A DNA stretch of 64,000 nucleotides from Ligula intestinalis (GCA_036362985.1 JAYGXS010000008.1:25933306-25997305); one strand, 5' to 3'. Counted from the first letter of the stretch, positions 33,965 through 44,783 are shown. Translations and numbers: made by a program. The notes: generated from the sequence alone by a model not told the origin.

Positions 33965-34375
33965 GGAAGGGATAGCCATTTCTGGCTCAAACAACCGTAC
34001 TCAAACACAGTTAGTTTATCACCAGAGGCTCGAATCCGGTACCTGCTGGCCAGAGGTTCAAGGCTGTGACTAGTATTTTGTTGGTACACCGATCTGTCTC
34101 TCAGGATGTGCCCATCATGCATTGATGCCTTGCGAACTCGATCCGACCGATTGTGTTTCGCAAAGCCACATCCTGAGAGACAGATTGGTGTACCAACAAA
34201 ATACGATATACTCTCGATCAACAACCGGCAAGACATCCAAGTTAATGGCTCAATGGTTAGGACGTCTGCCCCTGACTGGCGAGGCGCGAGTTCGAAGCTC
34301 GGGTGTGGTGGCAATTTCAGCGGCTACACTAGAGTTTTATGCCTGTAGCTGACGAGGGCCAACAGTCCAAAATAG
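33965..34375. repeat. Head-to-head S1 copies around an inverted repeat
   Basis: The left part (about 33,965-34,070) is a minus-oriented S1 fragment (ATAGCCATTTCTGGCTC). The right part (34,205-34,375) is a plus-oriented S1 head (GGCTCAATGGTTAGGACG, GCGCGAGTTCGAAGCTCGGG). A 38-base inverted repeat separates them. Confidence 0.6.
34073..34204. repeat. 38-base inverted repeat with one mismatch
   Basis: 34,073-34,110 (GTATTTTGTTGGTACACCG ...) is the reverse complement of 34,167-34,204 with one mismatch, across a 56-base spacer. Arm similarity is much higher than in the flanking SINE sequence, so the inversion is recent or maintained. Confidence 0.9.
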
Positions 34376-34449
34376 CTTTACTGTGCTTTGCCAATCTTGC
34401 CGGAATACTACTAAAAAGAGGCTATAACTATTCAAACATGGGCTCGTTG

Positions 34450-34710
34450 CTTAGCGGTCGTTGATGAGCGCTAACCGATCGCTAACGGTACTCAGATATC
34501 CATTGCTCCCTTTGGTCTCATTTCTCGGGTCCCGACTGCAGCCGTAGCGGCAAGTTGTCTTTGGCAGCTAGTAATGCCTTCAAAGTCACAGGAAACCGGA
34601 ATGAAGGTTGATGCTTGATTAGCCATCAACAGTGAACACTATTCAGCCCCATTTGGTGAACCATTCGAGACCATTCGCGACCTGTTGGTTAAAAGTCCAA
34701 AATCCCACCT
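34450..34710 (-). repeat. Degraded S1 fragment
   Basis: GATGAGCGCTAACCGATCGCTAACGG (partly quoted) and CTCGGGTCCCGACTGCAGCC are inverted S1 tail strings. CATTCGCGACCTGTTGGTTAAAAG is a decayed head. Confidence 0.5.
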
Positions 34711-34719
34711 ATCCCTCCT

Positions 34720-36345
34720 TATAGCTGTTTAATACGAATATAAATTGGGAGCGTTGAATCTGGTTTAAACATCTTTTCTCTGTCCGTTCAAATAGTGTTG
34801 TATCCGCTCGACCGTGTGCATACCATTAGCAACATATTTTCCAACGTTTACGGCATGCTTTTAATATAATGCACGTGCGTAGAGCTTGCATTTAAAAAAA
34901 GATTGTGTAGGCTTAAAGCTTTGTGGTATTTGCAAACTTTTTTTCAAGTAGTCAAAATGAGGTACATTCAAACCTCGTTATTGTGGTGTGTCAAAATCAT
35001 TTTTACATTACGGCAGACAATAATTAATATATTGCAGTACTTGTTTCATTTACTACACCACCTGTTGTTCATGGGGTACAGACTTACTGTGTAGAACAAT
35101 ACTCAGAGCATTGGATATATAATCCTTAAATGATGGCTCATTTAACTTGAATAGCATTTTAAATGAGCATCACCCGGATGAAAAAAACATCACACAGGCT
35201 CGTGTTTTCAGAAGAAATTATAGCATTACATACTAGATAATACGGTTTTATAAAAAAATCCCTTTTAATGATAGCTATTACTTGAGACTTTACAATTAGG
35301 GTAAATATGGCCCCAAAGTTTATTTATTCCTATAGGTTGAATTCACAATAGACTGCGGATACCCGCATAAAATTGCAGAGGGCCTTTCTTATTTCCCAAA
35401 AAATGCGTTTAAATGGGTTAAAGGCTCGGCTGGCTGTCACTGGATGATTTTACTATTATAATATTGATGCCGTCTGAACAATTTGCATAATTTGAGTCTT
35501 TCTTTCTTTCGTAGTGTTATTCCTCTCTACACGGAATAGATAGTTAAAATCTCACTATCAGTTACACATGCTGTGTTGGATGCAAATGCCTGTTCTGACA
35601 TTGGTCCAAACTTAACGACTCTCAATGGTCATTTTATCGAGTACAGATCTGCCGTACTTTCCATTTGGCATTGCCTGTTTTTTGAAGTCCTCCCTTTTCC
35701 TAAGTGTGGCCTCGAAGTTCTCATGTCTCCCTCCCCAGGCTCGTTCGAATTTTACCTTCATTGAGGCTAGCTCTGGCTACTTATCTCCATCAAACTAATT
35801 CCCCCTGATCGTAGCATACAGGAAAACTTCCCGCTTTCTGTTGTCATGACTTTCCTGCCAGTCAAAAAATAGACTGGTTATGAAGTTGGGTCGGCCTAGC
35901 GTCAAACTGCGCATTTGGCGGACAAGGGAATAGAAGCTTCCATTTCTGGGGTTAATTTCGCGGCAAATTAGTGTTTTTGTTATGGTGAGGGCTGGGGTGA
36001 GGGATTTAAGTTTGCGATTGGGGTGATGATACGGGGACTACTTATACTTCCTATAATTTTGCATAAGGTTACACTGCTCCAGCCATGGACTTTTTGCTGT
36101 TGAAACTTGAGCTGACTTCCGTATGAGCAATCGAAACTTCGTATCTTGCCGCATTATCTCAGTAGTTGTGGATATTTCACACGTCAAGCGCAGGTACTTT
36201 ACTTGCTCTGATTATTGATCACTTTAGACATCTGACAGTTCGTAATCAATTTATTGATCGAACCACCTTTCATTCCCGTTGGTCAACGCAGTGAAGTTAA
36301 TGGCGTTAAAATAAATATTTCGATTAGGAATAAAAACCAGATCAA
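34720..36345. other. No gene recognised
   Basis: AT-rich with short open frames. No supported element. Confidence 0.3.
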
Positions 36346-36360
36346 GGATGCATGGATCCA

Positions 36361-36383
36361 TAAATTTCGAGAGCCCTCTTCAG
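36361..36383 (-). ncRNA. Hammerhead-like core, PLE-beta left arm
   Basis: Minus strand CUGAAGA (36,377-36,383), GGGCUCUC as a minimal stem II (GGG with CUC/CUCUC), GAAA and a UUUA cleavage-site-like string. Helix III is at most one or two pairs. Confidence 0.4.
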
Positions 36384-36586
36384 TTGTCACCCCTCATTGC
36401 ATAACGGATATGAACGTCAGAGAAAATACAGAACTGAATTCATACAGAAAAAATATATAAAAAATGGCATTTGAATGCCTCTTGGCCATGCACAGTGACT
36501 TTGCCGATTTTTATTGATTTTTTTGTATGAATTCAGTTGTGTATTTTCTCTGACATTCATTCCCGTTATGCGATGAGGGCTGGCAA

Positions 36587-36608
36587 CTGAAGAGCCCTCT
36601 TGAAATTT
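36587..36608 (+). ncRNA. Hammerhead-like core, PLE-beta right arm
   Basis: CUGAAGA (36,587-36,593), GCCCUCUU, GAAA and UUUA. Stem II is poorer than in the left arm. Activity is doubtful. Confidence 0.35.
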
Positions 36609-36624
36609 ATGGATCCATTAAATT

Positions 36625-37893
36625 TTGCTGTTTATACAATCTTCAAATTTTCACCAGGGAAATGAAGCTTTAAATGGGATTTCCGTTAAGAGGGTCGACT
36701 TATGTGGAGGCTGTATTTGGCAGCATAATTGGAGGACACTTAAATAAAGGATTTAAAGTTCACTTCTTTTCGCTTACTTGGAATGCTACACTCAGTAAAA
36801 ATGAGTCTATTTTGGTATGTTTCACGTTTTATTTTCACTAGTCTTATAAATTTAAAAAAAGCATGCATAAAATCTGCTTTTGTACTTGTTAAATAATAAT
36901 AATTTGCGTCTTTATTTATATTTTATACGGGAAAGGCACCCCTTTCACATAAAAAAACTGTTGCCGGATCCTACAAACCTTCCTTGTAAGGTCTTTGAAT
37001 CATTGGCCGTAAAATTTGCAGTAAGAAAAAATTATATATATTACTGTGCTATTACATAGGTTGTAATATTTGACACAGCGCACGAACCACTTTGCGTAAA
37101 TGTGGGTCACACTAGTAAACAGACAGATATATTGTTATTTTAATAGATATTTAAGGATTTTAAAAATTATCTAATTGCAAAACTTGTAAAACCACAACCT
37201 TTTCATTTTCTTTCCTGTATAATTTAAAGGAGGCGTTATTTGTTGCCAGCAACTAAGAGGGAAATTGCTGCTTTCCAATCAGGATTTATTAATGGACTTC
37301 GGCCGAAGATGCAACCACTTGTATTTTATAAATGCTCAGTGTAGCCAGTGCCAATTCTTCGTAGCATTTTCCTTGATAGTGAAGATGTTATCTGTCCCTC
37401 CATACTCGGGAAGACCTTTCGCCTCTAACGGAGGACACACGATAATGGAATGACTTATGGGCTTATTTTAGTTTTCAGTTTATTATTCAGTCTTTTAGTT
37501 TAGAATAGTATGGTTTTGATTTTACATTTTTGAGTGTTGTTAGTTTAGTATATAATAGTTATATAAGTGCACTTATCTAAGGTTGGTGGTATCCAACTGA
37601 AAATTAAATTACAACTAATATTGAACTAATAAAATAAATAACCTAAAATAATTATATTTTAAGTAACAAAAAGACTGGCAGCTAAGGGTTATCTAGGGTG
37701 GTGGCCAGCTTAACTTTTAACAACTCTCTACTGCTCACATACAGAAGGAATCTTGGCTTTTGGCGGGAACTTTTGGGGTGATTGGAAAGCCCTCTCAGGC
37801 CACGCTCAAGCGCTGGAGACAGTAAGTTCATTGAATTATAGGCACCTCGAAAGGATTCAGTAAAAACCTGGTGATCAAGCTAAGAACCAAGAT
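36625..37893. other. AT-rich DNA without a recognised gene
   Basis: Very AT-rich, with many short homopolymer runs. No domain or shared repeat seen up to the gap. Confidence 0.35.
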
Positions 37894-38658
37894 NNNNNNN
37901 NNNNNNNNNNNNNNNNNNNNNNNNNNNNNNNNNNNNNNNNNNNNNNNNNNNNNNNNNNNNNNNNNNNNNNNNNNNNNNNNNNNNNNNNNNNNNNNNNNNN
38001 NNNNNNNNNNNNNNNNNNNNNNNNNNNNNNNNNNNNNNNNNNNNNNNNNNNNNNNNNNNNNNNNNNNNNNNNNNNNNNNNNNNNNNNNNNNNNNNNNNNN
38101 NNNNNNNNNNNNNNNNNNNNNNNNNNNNNNNNNNNNNNNNNNNNNNNNNNNNNNNNNNNNNNNNNNNNNNNNNNNNNNNNNNNNNNNNNNNNNNNNNNNN
38201 NNNNNNNNNNNNNNNNNNNNNNNNNNNNNNNNNNNNNNNNNNNNNNNNNNNNNNNNNNNNNNNNNNNNNNNNNNNNNNNNNNNNNNNNNNNNNNNNNNNN
38301 NNNNNNNNNNNNNNNNNNNNNNNNNNNNNNNNNNNNNNNNNNNNNNNNNNNNNNNNNNNNNNNNNNNNNNNNNNNNNNNNNNNNNNNNNNNNNNNNNNNN
38401 NNNNNNNNNNNNNNNNNNNNNNNNNNNNNNNNNNNNNNNNNNNNNNNNNNNNNNNNNNNNNNNNNNNNNNNNNNNNNNNNNNNNNNNNNNNNNNNNNNNN
38501 NNNNNNNNNNNNNNNNNNNNNNNNNNNNNNNNNNNNNNNNNNNNNNNNNNNNNNNNNNNNNNNNNNNNNNNNNNNNNNNNNNNNNNNNNNNNNNNNNNNN
38601 NNNNNNNNNNNNNNNNNNNNNNNNNNNNNNNNNNNNNNNNNNNNNNNNNNNNNNNNNN
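37894..38658. other. Assembly gap (765 N)
   Basis: An unbroken run of N. Long open frames predicted across it are artefacts. Confidence 1.
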
Positions 38659-38990
38659 TGTGCATCTGTCTCGTTGATTTTCCATGCCCCTATAAATTCA
38701 ACGTTCTTCCCTGCAGCACATGCCCAGGAATATCACCTCCTGGACGCCTTTGGGGCAACTTACTGGCTGCATCTGGAGAAAGCCGCTTACGCCTGATCCC
38801 CTGCACGGTCATCTTGACTTAGTCTTGTCACCATTCTCACGCGCGGTGAAGGTTTAGAGCGGGGAAGAGATGGCGGCCCCTCTACTTTCACTGTACTTGG
38901 CCGTAGTCACCATCCCTGCTTTCGGGCAAATGGTGGACATAATCGATTATGGTGGTCGAACTAGCACAGCGTCTCTTTAAATTTTATTCC
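38659..38990. other. No gene recognised
   Basis: Non-repetitive by eye, short open frames only. Confidence 0.3.
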
Positions 38991-38995
38991 TAAAG

Positions 38996-39170
38996 AATGA
39001 GTATCTTTCGGGTTTAAAAAGTGTTTCTCATACGGCAGTGTAAGAGTCTTTACTGATAATTCGGATTCATTCATAAGTTATTTTTGCCTATACAGTATAC
39101 GAAATGTTTTACATATATTGAAAATTGCATGAGAGCTGGGTGAACGATTCCTGATAACGAGCGATTTTCT
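38996..39170 (+). repeat. AT-rich repeat M, copy 1
   Basis: GTATCTTTCGGGTTTAAAA, TCATTCATAA, TTTTTGCCTATACAGTATAC and TACATATATTG line up with 61,090-61,240 and with 42,240-42,330. No coding. Confidence 0.5.
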
Positions 39171-39529
39171 GTCCATGCCATTTTGAAGACAACGATTGTT
39201 CGGAAGTGTCGATTGATTAAGAAGTAGGCTCATATGATATAAAATTGAAGGCTGTCATCCTGTCTGTAATTTCTTCACACGCCTATACGCTATACAGACG
39301 TCCGTTTGTTTCTGCATTGTCCAGAATAATCCCTCAAAGTAGATCGCTTCGTAGACGGGCTTAATATAGTTGCGCAGTGAACATCTTACAAGGCCTCTTT
39401 TAAAATGACAACATTCTTCGCCGATAGGAAGCACAACGTCCAACTCAAAAACACGGGTTGGGCTGAGGGGGGGTTGATCCAACGTAAGGCTATGGGTTTA
39501 GCAGACCTTGGCCACCGAGGGGGGTGGGT

Positions 39530-41219
39530 CGGAACGCGGACGGAGACGCGTCTGTTGTGGTTCCCTAATCGCCCTCCTCAGTCCACTGGCGAAGATTCTG
39601 GAACGACTTGTCCACCCGATTCTGACGTTGGCAGCGGATCTGTCTAGCCACCAACATGGTTTCAGGTCGGGTCGCGGCACAACAACGGCGCTTTTCCAGC
39701 TCAAGGACACCATCCTCGAGGGCTTAAATCAACAGAAGCCGGCGTCTCGGACCGTGGCAGTCTCACTTGGCCTGTCACGAGCCTTTGACTGCGTCCGCCA
39801 CGATCAACTCCTGCAGGACTTGGTCTCCCTGAACGTCCAGACTGACCTGGTCCGATGGTTGGTGGCTTAAATCCGTGGCCGCCACGATCGTGTCCTTTTC
39901 CGCGGCACTCTCTCCAAGCCCCATAAGCAGACATGCAGTGTTCCTCAAGGCTCTGTGCTCAGCCCAACGCTCTTTAACATCTACATGCGAGAGCTCCCTC
40001 TCCCTCCGGCATCCGCTAAAGTAGTATCATACGCGGATGGCGTCACCTTCTTCTGTCAGCACCATCACATCGATCAGGCTGCACAGGTCCTCTCGGAATT
40101 CATCCCTAATGCTGTGGACTTCTTAACTCAGCGCGGGTTGACGATCTCAGCAGCCAAGTCGTCCGTCACTGCTTTCACGCTGGACCCGAATGAGTTCAAT
40201 CGTCACCCGGCTATCATTGTCAATGGTGAGGCTTTGCCGTTGGGCCGTAATCCCAAGCTCCTTGGCGTCCGTTTAGATCCGTTCTTCACGTTCGCGAACC
40301 ATGCAAGGGAGCTCGCAAAAAAAGTGAGCCAATGCACCAAGGTCCTCAAGGCTCTCACGGGCACATCCTGGGGCTGCTCGAAAGAGACGCTGGCGACCAC
40401 ATTCAAGGCGCTGGCCATGCCGCATCTCACCTATGCGGCACCAATCTGGTCTCCCACAATCAGCTCTTCCAGCCTCCGCTGCCTTCAGTCAGCACAGAAC
40501 GGTGCCCTCCGCACGATCACAGGCTGCTATAAAATGTTGCCCATTGATCACCTTCAAGCAAAGGCTTCTGTCCTACCGGTCGTCTCACACAACAAACTCC
40601 TGGGACAGCAGTTCTGGTGGACCTGTTCACAACCTGGCCATCCAAACCACGATCTTCGCAACGCTCCTGAGCCTAGCCGCAACGGTTGGCCGTATATTAG
40701 AGCTGTCCACAAGGCAGCTGTCGCCTCATCTCTCTCGGATCTACCCATTGATGACTCCGCCATCAAGACAGGCTACCAGCGCCTTCACCAGAGAGCCGTT
40801 GTGGACGCAAAATCCAGTTACCATCCCCCCCCCGGTCCCACTGGATGGCTATCAACCTCCGATTGCGGCCTCGGAACGACATCCCCAAAGGGTGACTCGC
40901 TGTAACCTGGCGCAGCTACGCAGTGGCTACTGCATGCTCCTCCGGCAGTACCCACACCAGTTCGACCCATCTATACTCGACTGCTGTGCCGACTGCGGCT
41001 TTTCTCCGCATGACTGTCAGCATCTGTTCGCCTGCAGTTCCCGGCCAGGCACCCAACTCACCCCCAAGGACCTTTGGCTCAAGCCGGCCGAGGTCGCGGC
41101 TTTGCTCCGTCTCGCAACTGCACCCAGTTTGGACTCCAACGGGAACCCCTGATCCAACAAGGGCTACTAACAAACCAACACCTTCCAACTGACTGCCAAC
41201 GTCCGATGCCCCAAAAAAA
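39530..41219 (+). pseudogene. Jockey-type non-LTR reverse transcriptase, 5'-truncated
   Basis: The plus strand encodes most of a reverse transcriptase. From 39,555: LIALLSPLAKILERLVHPIL, the HGFRSGRGT box, then VSLGLSRAFDCVRHDQLL (box A), a TAA at 39868-39870, VPQGSVLSPTLFNIYM (box B), KVVSYADGVTFF (box C, 40,030-40,041), KLLGVRLDPFFTF and TWSP-like AAPIWSP (thumb). A 9-C run at 40,825-40,833 marks a frameshift, after which the C-terminal zinc-knuckle-like CCADCGFSPHDCQHLFAC is read in the next frame to TGA 41150-41152. The expected catalytic Asp of box A (39,769-39,771) and the second Asp of box C (40,039-40,041) are both GGC Gly, so the enzyme would be dead. The endonuclease half is absent, as in typical 5'-truncated insertions; a 7-A run at 41,213 may be the 3' tail. 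Confidence 0.9.
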
Positions 41220-41224
41220 TACAC

Positions 41225-41685
41225 CAAGTAGTACTTTTATCGGACTTTCTTGGGGGCTAATGGTGATTGCTGTTCGTGACAACACCAAAGATATGTGCCC
41301 TTTAGGCTAGGATTTATGCAGGCAAGTTGGCACAACTAGGGGAAAGATTATCATCGGACTGCCAATGCACCGTGGAATTGGGTAATTCGTGTAAAAAGAA
41401 ATCGATTAAAGCACCATGAAGGATTAGCGTAAAAAGGTCCAAGGGATTTAACGACTTTTTCTGTGAGAAAATACACCTCTTCTTGGAGACAGACATCCTG
41501 CAGTCATTGAACACTTGCATCTGGCTGCATACATTTGTGTGGCGCCTGTTTTAAATAAAACTATTTCTTTGACTTGTGACCGAAAACGTGGGTAAAATAG
41601 AGTCTATTTTAACCCAGCATGGATCTGCTGTAATCTTTGCTACCGAAGTAATTTCTGCATCAGCGTAGATTACCGGCCCCTCTCA
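41225..41685. other. No gene recognised
   Basis: Between two reverse transcriptase remnants; only short open frames. Confidence 0.3.
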
Positions 41686-41689
41686 AAAA

Positions 41690-42170
41690 CTGCAGGCTTC
41701 TTCAAGGTTCAATCGTATCCCTTCACCTCTTCCTTCTCCACACGGACGATCTTCGATCAATAAATGAATGTTTTTACGTAAAATATGCTGAAAATATGGT
41801 CATTGATCATCTTCTCAAAAGTCAAACGCATCGCCTGGTTCTGCAGGATGTCTAGGACCGCGTCGCAGCATGTTTATTGGCCAACGGTCTTCTACTGATT
41901 AATCAGAATTCAGTCCAGTGCGTTTTGCGACTGCGCCCCTTTCCCATCCTTAATCTTTAGACATCCTGAACAATAAGGTATCCTCTTTTTTATGGAAAGG
42001 CATCCTTTGGGAAATAAGTAAGTTTATTGAGTAAATTTTCGACACTTGATCCCCAGTTTGTCGTTAGAATTGAGAGAAATTTGCAAACAACAGGTATCCT
42101 CTTTCCGATGGCTTGGTGTTAATCTGACATTTGTTCTTTCATTTGCTCCTCCTTTGCTCATCAACTTCTA
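41690..42170 (+). pseudogene. Hidden non-LTR reverse transcriptase fragment (family K)
   Basis: Frame starting at 41,703: QGSIVSLHLFLLHTDDLRSI, then CFYVKYAENMVIDHLLKSQT, a TAG at 41853-41855, DRVAACLLANGLLLINQNSV, QCVLRLRPFP, stop at 41958-41960. After about 90 bases and a frame change: QQVSSFRWLGVNLTFVLSFA (from 42,088). These are box B, box C (expected Y-A-D-D, here Y-A-E-N) and the thumb start (W-L-G-V-x-L). The minus strand at 27,735-28,145 is a second copy. The upstream box A and everything 5' are missing. Both catalytic Asp of box C are changed, so it is inactive. Confidence 0.75.
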
Positions 42171-42229
42171 TATTATATTCGTTGGTAACTTTCATATTGC
42201 AGAAACATCAAGACTTTTTGATTTTTAAA

Positions 42230-42480
42230 CATCCTACGAATGCTGTCCTTCTTCAGTTGTGGATGTTTTTATGCTTTTTTACACATTAATTTTGCCCATA
42301 AAGTATACAATATATTCTACATCCATATAAGGGTTTTGTGGCTTTTTCTTCATAGTGTAGAAAAATTAGTGATTTACCTTATACGGAAGGTCTACAGTAT
42401 GTAGTTTGTTAAGATTAAACGTAGGTGCAACACCCGGTAAGGTTTGAAATTTTTAGAACTTTAGAGACGTTTTCAAAATA
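42230..42480 (+). repeat. AT-rich repeat M, copy 2
   Basis: CATTAATTTTGCCCATAAAGTATACAATATATTCTACATCC (quoted in part) matches copies at 39,070 and 61,170. A CACCCGGTAAGGTTTGAAA string follows, which is the inverse of the ACCTTACCGG motif at 24,612. Confidence 0.5.
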
Positions 42481-42902
42481 AAAAGGTAGCCATTCCATGG
42501 CTATAATGATAGAAGGCCTCATTTGCTACCTAAACTATACATAAAGTGGCATGTTTGGGCATATTTTCTGTAAAATACATTAAAAATGAATGAGAAAACT
42601 GTATGCTATTGAAGTTATACTTTCTGATTTCAGTAATCTGTTCAAATATAAAACTTGTTTGAGAATTGCATGAGATTGGAAGTCTACTGTACCGAAAAAC
42701 TATGTTGAAAATCTTGCCAATATATTCGGGCAATTTCAGTCAATTTCCTCTTTCGGGACCTCCTAGGCTTGACTGTGCACTAACCCCTGACGTATGTAAT
42801 TTATCGCCAGAGAGCCTAGGTGATGGACCTAAAAACCTGTTACAATTTGCTTGTAAAGTTGCAAAACTTCCTATTAGATAATTCAGAACAACATTTGGCG
42901 TG

Positions 42903-42927
42903 TACAATTTCAGAAAGTTCGCATCAG
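42903..42927 (-). ncRNA. Hammerhead-like core, PLE-gamma left arm
   Basis: Minus strand CUGAUGC, GAACUUUCU, GAAA, UUGUAC. A9 of the core is C here, which should abolish cleavage. Confidence 0.35.
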
Positions 42928-43052
42928 ACCGTACATTTACAGGAGAGGTTACGTAAGTGCCTGCATCTTTCCGCGCTCTGATTGAGTCCCGCTTGTACCG
43001 AAAGAAGATCAATCGATTGTTTAAATTTAAACCTGCCCTGTAAATGTCAGGC

Positions 43053-43077
43053 CTGACGAGAATTTACTGAAACTGTA
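43053..43077 (+). ncRNA. Hammerhead-like core, PLE-gamma right arm
   Basis: CUGACGA (fits CUGANGA) at 43,053-43,059, GAAUUUACU stem II region, GAAA at 43,069-43,072 and CUGUAC. Helix III is minimal. Confidence 0.4.
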
Positions 43078-43109
43078 CACTTACCAAACGTTGTTCTGAA
43101 CTAGCTTGT

Positions 43110-43650
43110 AGTTATTTCCGCCATTGTAATTTCACAGACTGATCTATTTAGTGAGCAACGAAACAGTGAGTAATGCCACCAAAAATGGAGCTAATGTAAT
43201 CTAAGACGTCATCCAGCTCCAGGTGGGTTGATCGGTGAATCGGTGCTAGTGATGTGACAAGTTGCTTAGATAAAGCAACAAAACACTCATGAAAACACGT
43301 CTTCATAGTCAAAATACACCGCAGATACGTTGAAGATTCTGCTAATCATTTCGCGCATTGCCAAAAAAGGGATTTGCATTTGCAGTACTGATCAGCCGCG
43401 GATAACGATCAACTGTAAAGAGGCAGTGAAACCAGCCACCTTTGAGTCAGGGAAATGGCATGAATGCACGACTAGTATGATAGGGTAAGCCCCTCCGACA
43501 ACTGCCCCTTTTAGCAATTAATAGAGTGTTCGATATGACCCATCGGATACATCCATATGCACAACACCAAGGGCAACGCTTACCGCCAAAACCTTCTAGG
43601 ATTCGTTTGACCCATTTTTGAAAAAAATCAACTCAGTGGGATACGAACTC
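43110..43650. other. No gene recognised
   Basis: Short open frames, no supported repeat. Confidence 0.3.
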
Positions 43651-43654
43651 ATGT

Positions 43655-43835
43655 CAGCGAGGGGAAGGCCACATCGGGAGCCGTGAGTTTGGATCACGTT
43701 AGCAGGCCAGCATACTGCAACAAATTTCATCCAATTATTCTGATAGAGTAAGATGACTACAGCCCAAGCAAGATTTCCTAAGCGATCAGTTCTAGAATCC
43801 ACCTACTGACTATCAGACGCAATTAATCAATTAAT
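43655..43835 (-). repeat. S2 SINE-like unit, partial
   Basis: CGGGAGCCGTGAGTTTGGATCACG, GACTACAGCCCAAGCA, AGATTTCCTAAGCGATCAG and CTAGAATCCACC match the S2 flank at 4.6, 20.75 and 45.8 kb. It abuts the PLE-gamma coding remnant. Confidence 0.55.
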
Positions 43836-43839
43836 TCTG

Positions 43840-44265
43840 GTGCTATTCTTAACTAACCCTGTCTTACATGGGGAAGGTAAGGACAGTTTACCGACTCAGA
43901 CCACCTCCATGCTCATTTACTCCTTTATTTGCTCCTATGGAGCAGGTTATATTGGTCGCACGGGTCGGCGCCTACCCAAAAGAATAAAGGAACATCTCTT
44001 GCAATGGCTAAGGAAAGGTGAAGTCAATACCGCCAAGACCATCAACAGTTCTATTCTAGCGCACATGGTAGATTCAGAACATCAAGCGGACCCCAACGGA
44101 GCCTTCAGGGTGATCTACAAGGTCCCACCAAACTATCCTAAGTCACTGGATCAGCGCCTGCTAGCAACAGCAGAAACAACTGCTATCCGGTTGAGGAAGC
44201 CGATTTCGCGCGCGCAAAAGAACCTGCTGCAAGCTCCAAGTTTAGCATGGCCAACGGCCACCTAG
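43840..44265 (+). pseudogene. PLE-gamma GIY-YIG endonuclease domain, 5'-truncated
   Basis: A 141-codon open frame is the C-terminal nuclease of a PLE. It reads MLIYSFICSYGAGYIGRTGR (GIY strand reduced to YSF, cysteine, then YIG), RRLPKRIKEHLLQWLRKG (helix with the conserved Arg and E-H), SILAHMVDSEHQADPNGAFR, AETTAIRLRKPISRAQKNLL (the conserved Glu) and SLAWPT near the end. The domain appears complete with no stop. Upstream, where the reverse transcriptase should be, there is an S2 SINE fragment, so this is a truncated copy. The ATG is simply the first in the frame. The 3' side continues into the gamma terminal sequence with a hammerhead-like motif. It may be the youngest PLE fragment in the window. 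Confidence 0.85.
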
Positions 44266-44393
44266 CTACCGGCATATTTCCGTACCTCCTCTTCTCCTCT
44301 ATCCCCTGGACTAAATTGCTTGCAACATTGAACATTATTTACCTACAATTTTACCTTTTACATTTTACCTCTCTCCTATATAAATGTAACGGT

Positions 44394-44418
44394 CTGATGA
44401 GAATTAATTGAAAATATA
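44394..44418 (+). ncRNA. Hammerhead-like core 3' of the PLE-gamma nuclease
   Basis: CUGAUGA (44,394-44,400), GAAUUAAUU stem II region (self-complementary AAUU halves), GAAA (44,410-44,413), AUAUAC. It sits about 130 bases after the stop codon of the nuclease and is homologous to the motifs at 42.9 and 43.05 kb. Stem II is weak. Confidence 0.45.
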
Positions 44419-44782
44419 CGTAGGCTCGCCAATTGTTCTCCCCATTTCTGTGATGGGAATTTTTGCAACCTTAAAATTACTTATTATTTGGAGCAGGAGC
44501 CGTCCGCACCACACTCTGGCACACCGGTAGTAAGAAGGACTGTGAAGGAGCGAGAGGGAGAACGAGAAAGGGAGAGAGATTTTGAAAACATTGAAATCCA
44601 CTGGCAACATAGTCGGCTGGCACTTGTACTCTTCCCTCACTTCCTACGACAGTTGCCAATATCCGGTGTGCATGTGGCGAAACACGTTGCTATGGAGATA
44701 AGGACTCTACTTTTTACGGCTGATGATGCACTTATAAAAATATACGAAAAAAACAAGGCGACATGGCTTCCCAAATGCATAC

Positions 44783-44783
<1 letters not shown>

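Larger units (their letters stand above)
36352..36618. mobile_element. PLE-beta ends as a head-to-head inverted pair
   Basis: 36,352-36,453 and 36,517-36,618 are inverted repeats of each other (roughly 85-90 percent by eye, arms about 102 bases, spacer 63). Each arm ends in TGGATCCATAAATTTC and carries CAGTTG and AATTCATAC. The same strings follow the PLE-beta nuclease at 54.5-54.6 kb (TTGGATCCATAACTTTTCG, CATCAGTTGCAG, ATTTGTACAGAAA). So this is a pair of beta ends without any coding DNA. Confidence 0.8.
42881..43105. mobile_element. PLE-gamma ends as a head-to-head inverted pair
   Basis: 42,881-42,948 is the approximate reverse complement of 43,032-43,105. Shared strings on the coding sense are CCTGTAAATGTACGG, GTCTGATG/GCCTGACGAG, CTGAAA, TGTACAC and AAATGTTGTTCTGAA. 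The same series follows the PLE-gamma nuclease at 44,385-44,440, so these are gamma ends without coding DNA. Confidence 0.75.

Noticed and set aside
37828..38685. Long open frames of 261-285 codons on both strands
   Set aside because: They consist almost entirely of the N gap.
40554..41227. Minus-strand open frames across the Jockey-type element
   Set aside because: Antisense shadows of the reverse transcriptase and zinc-knuckle frames.
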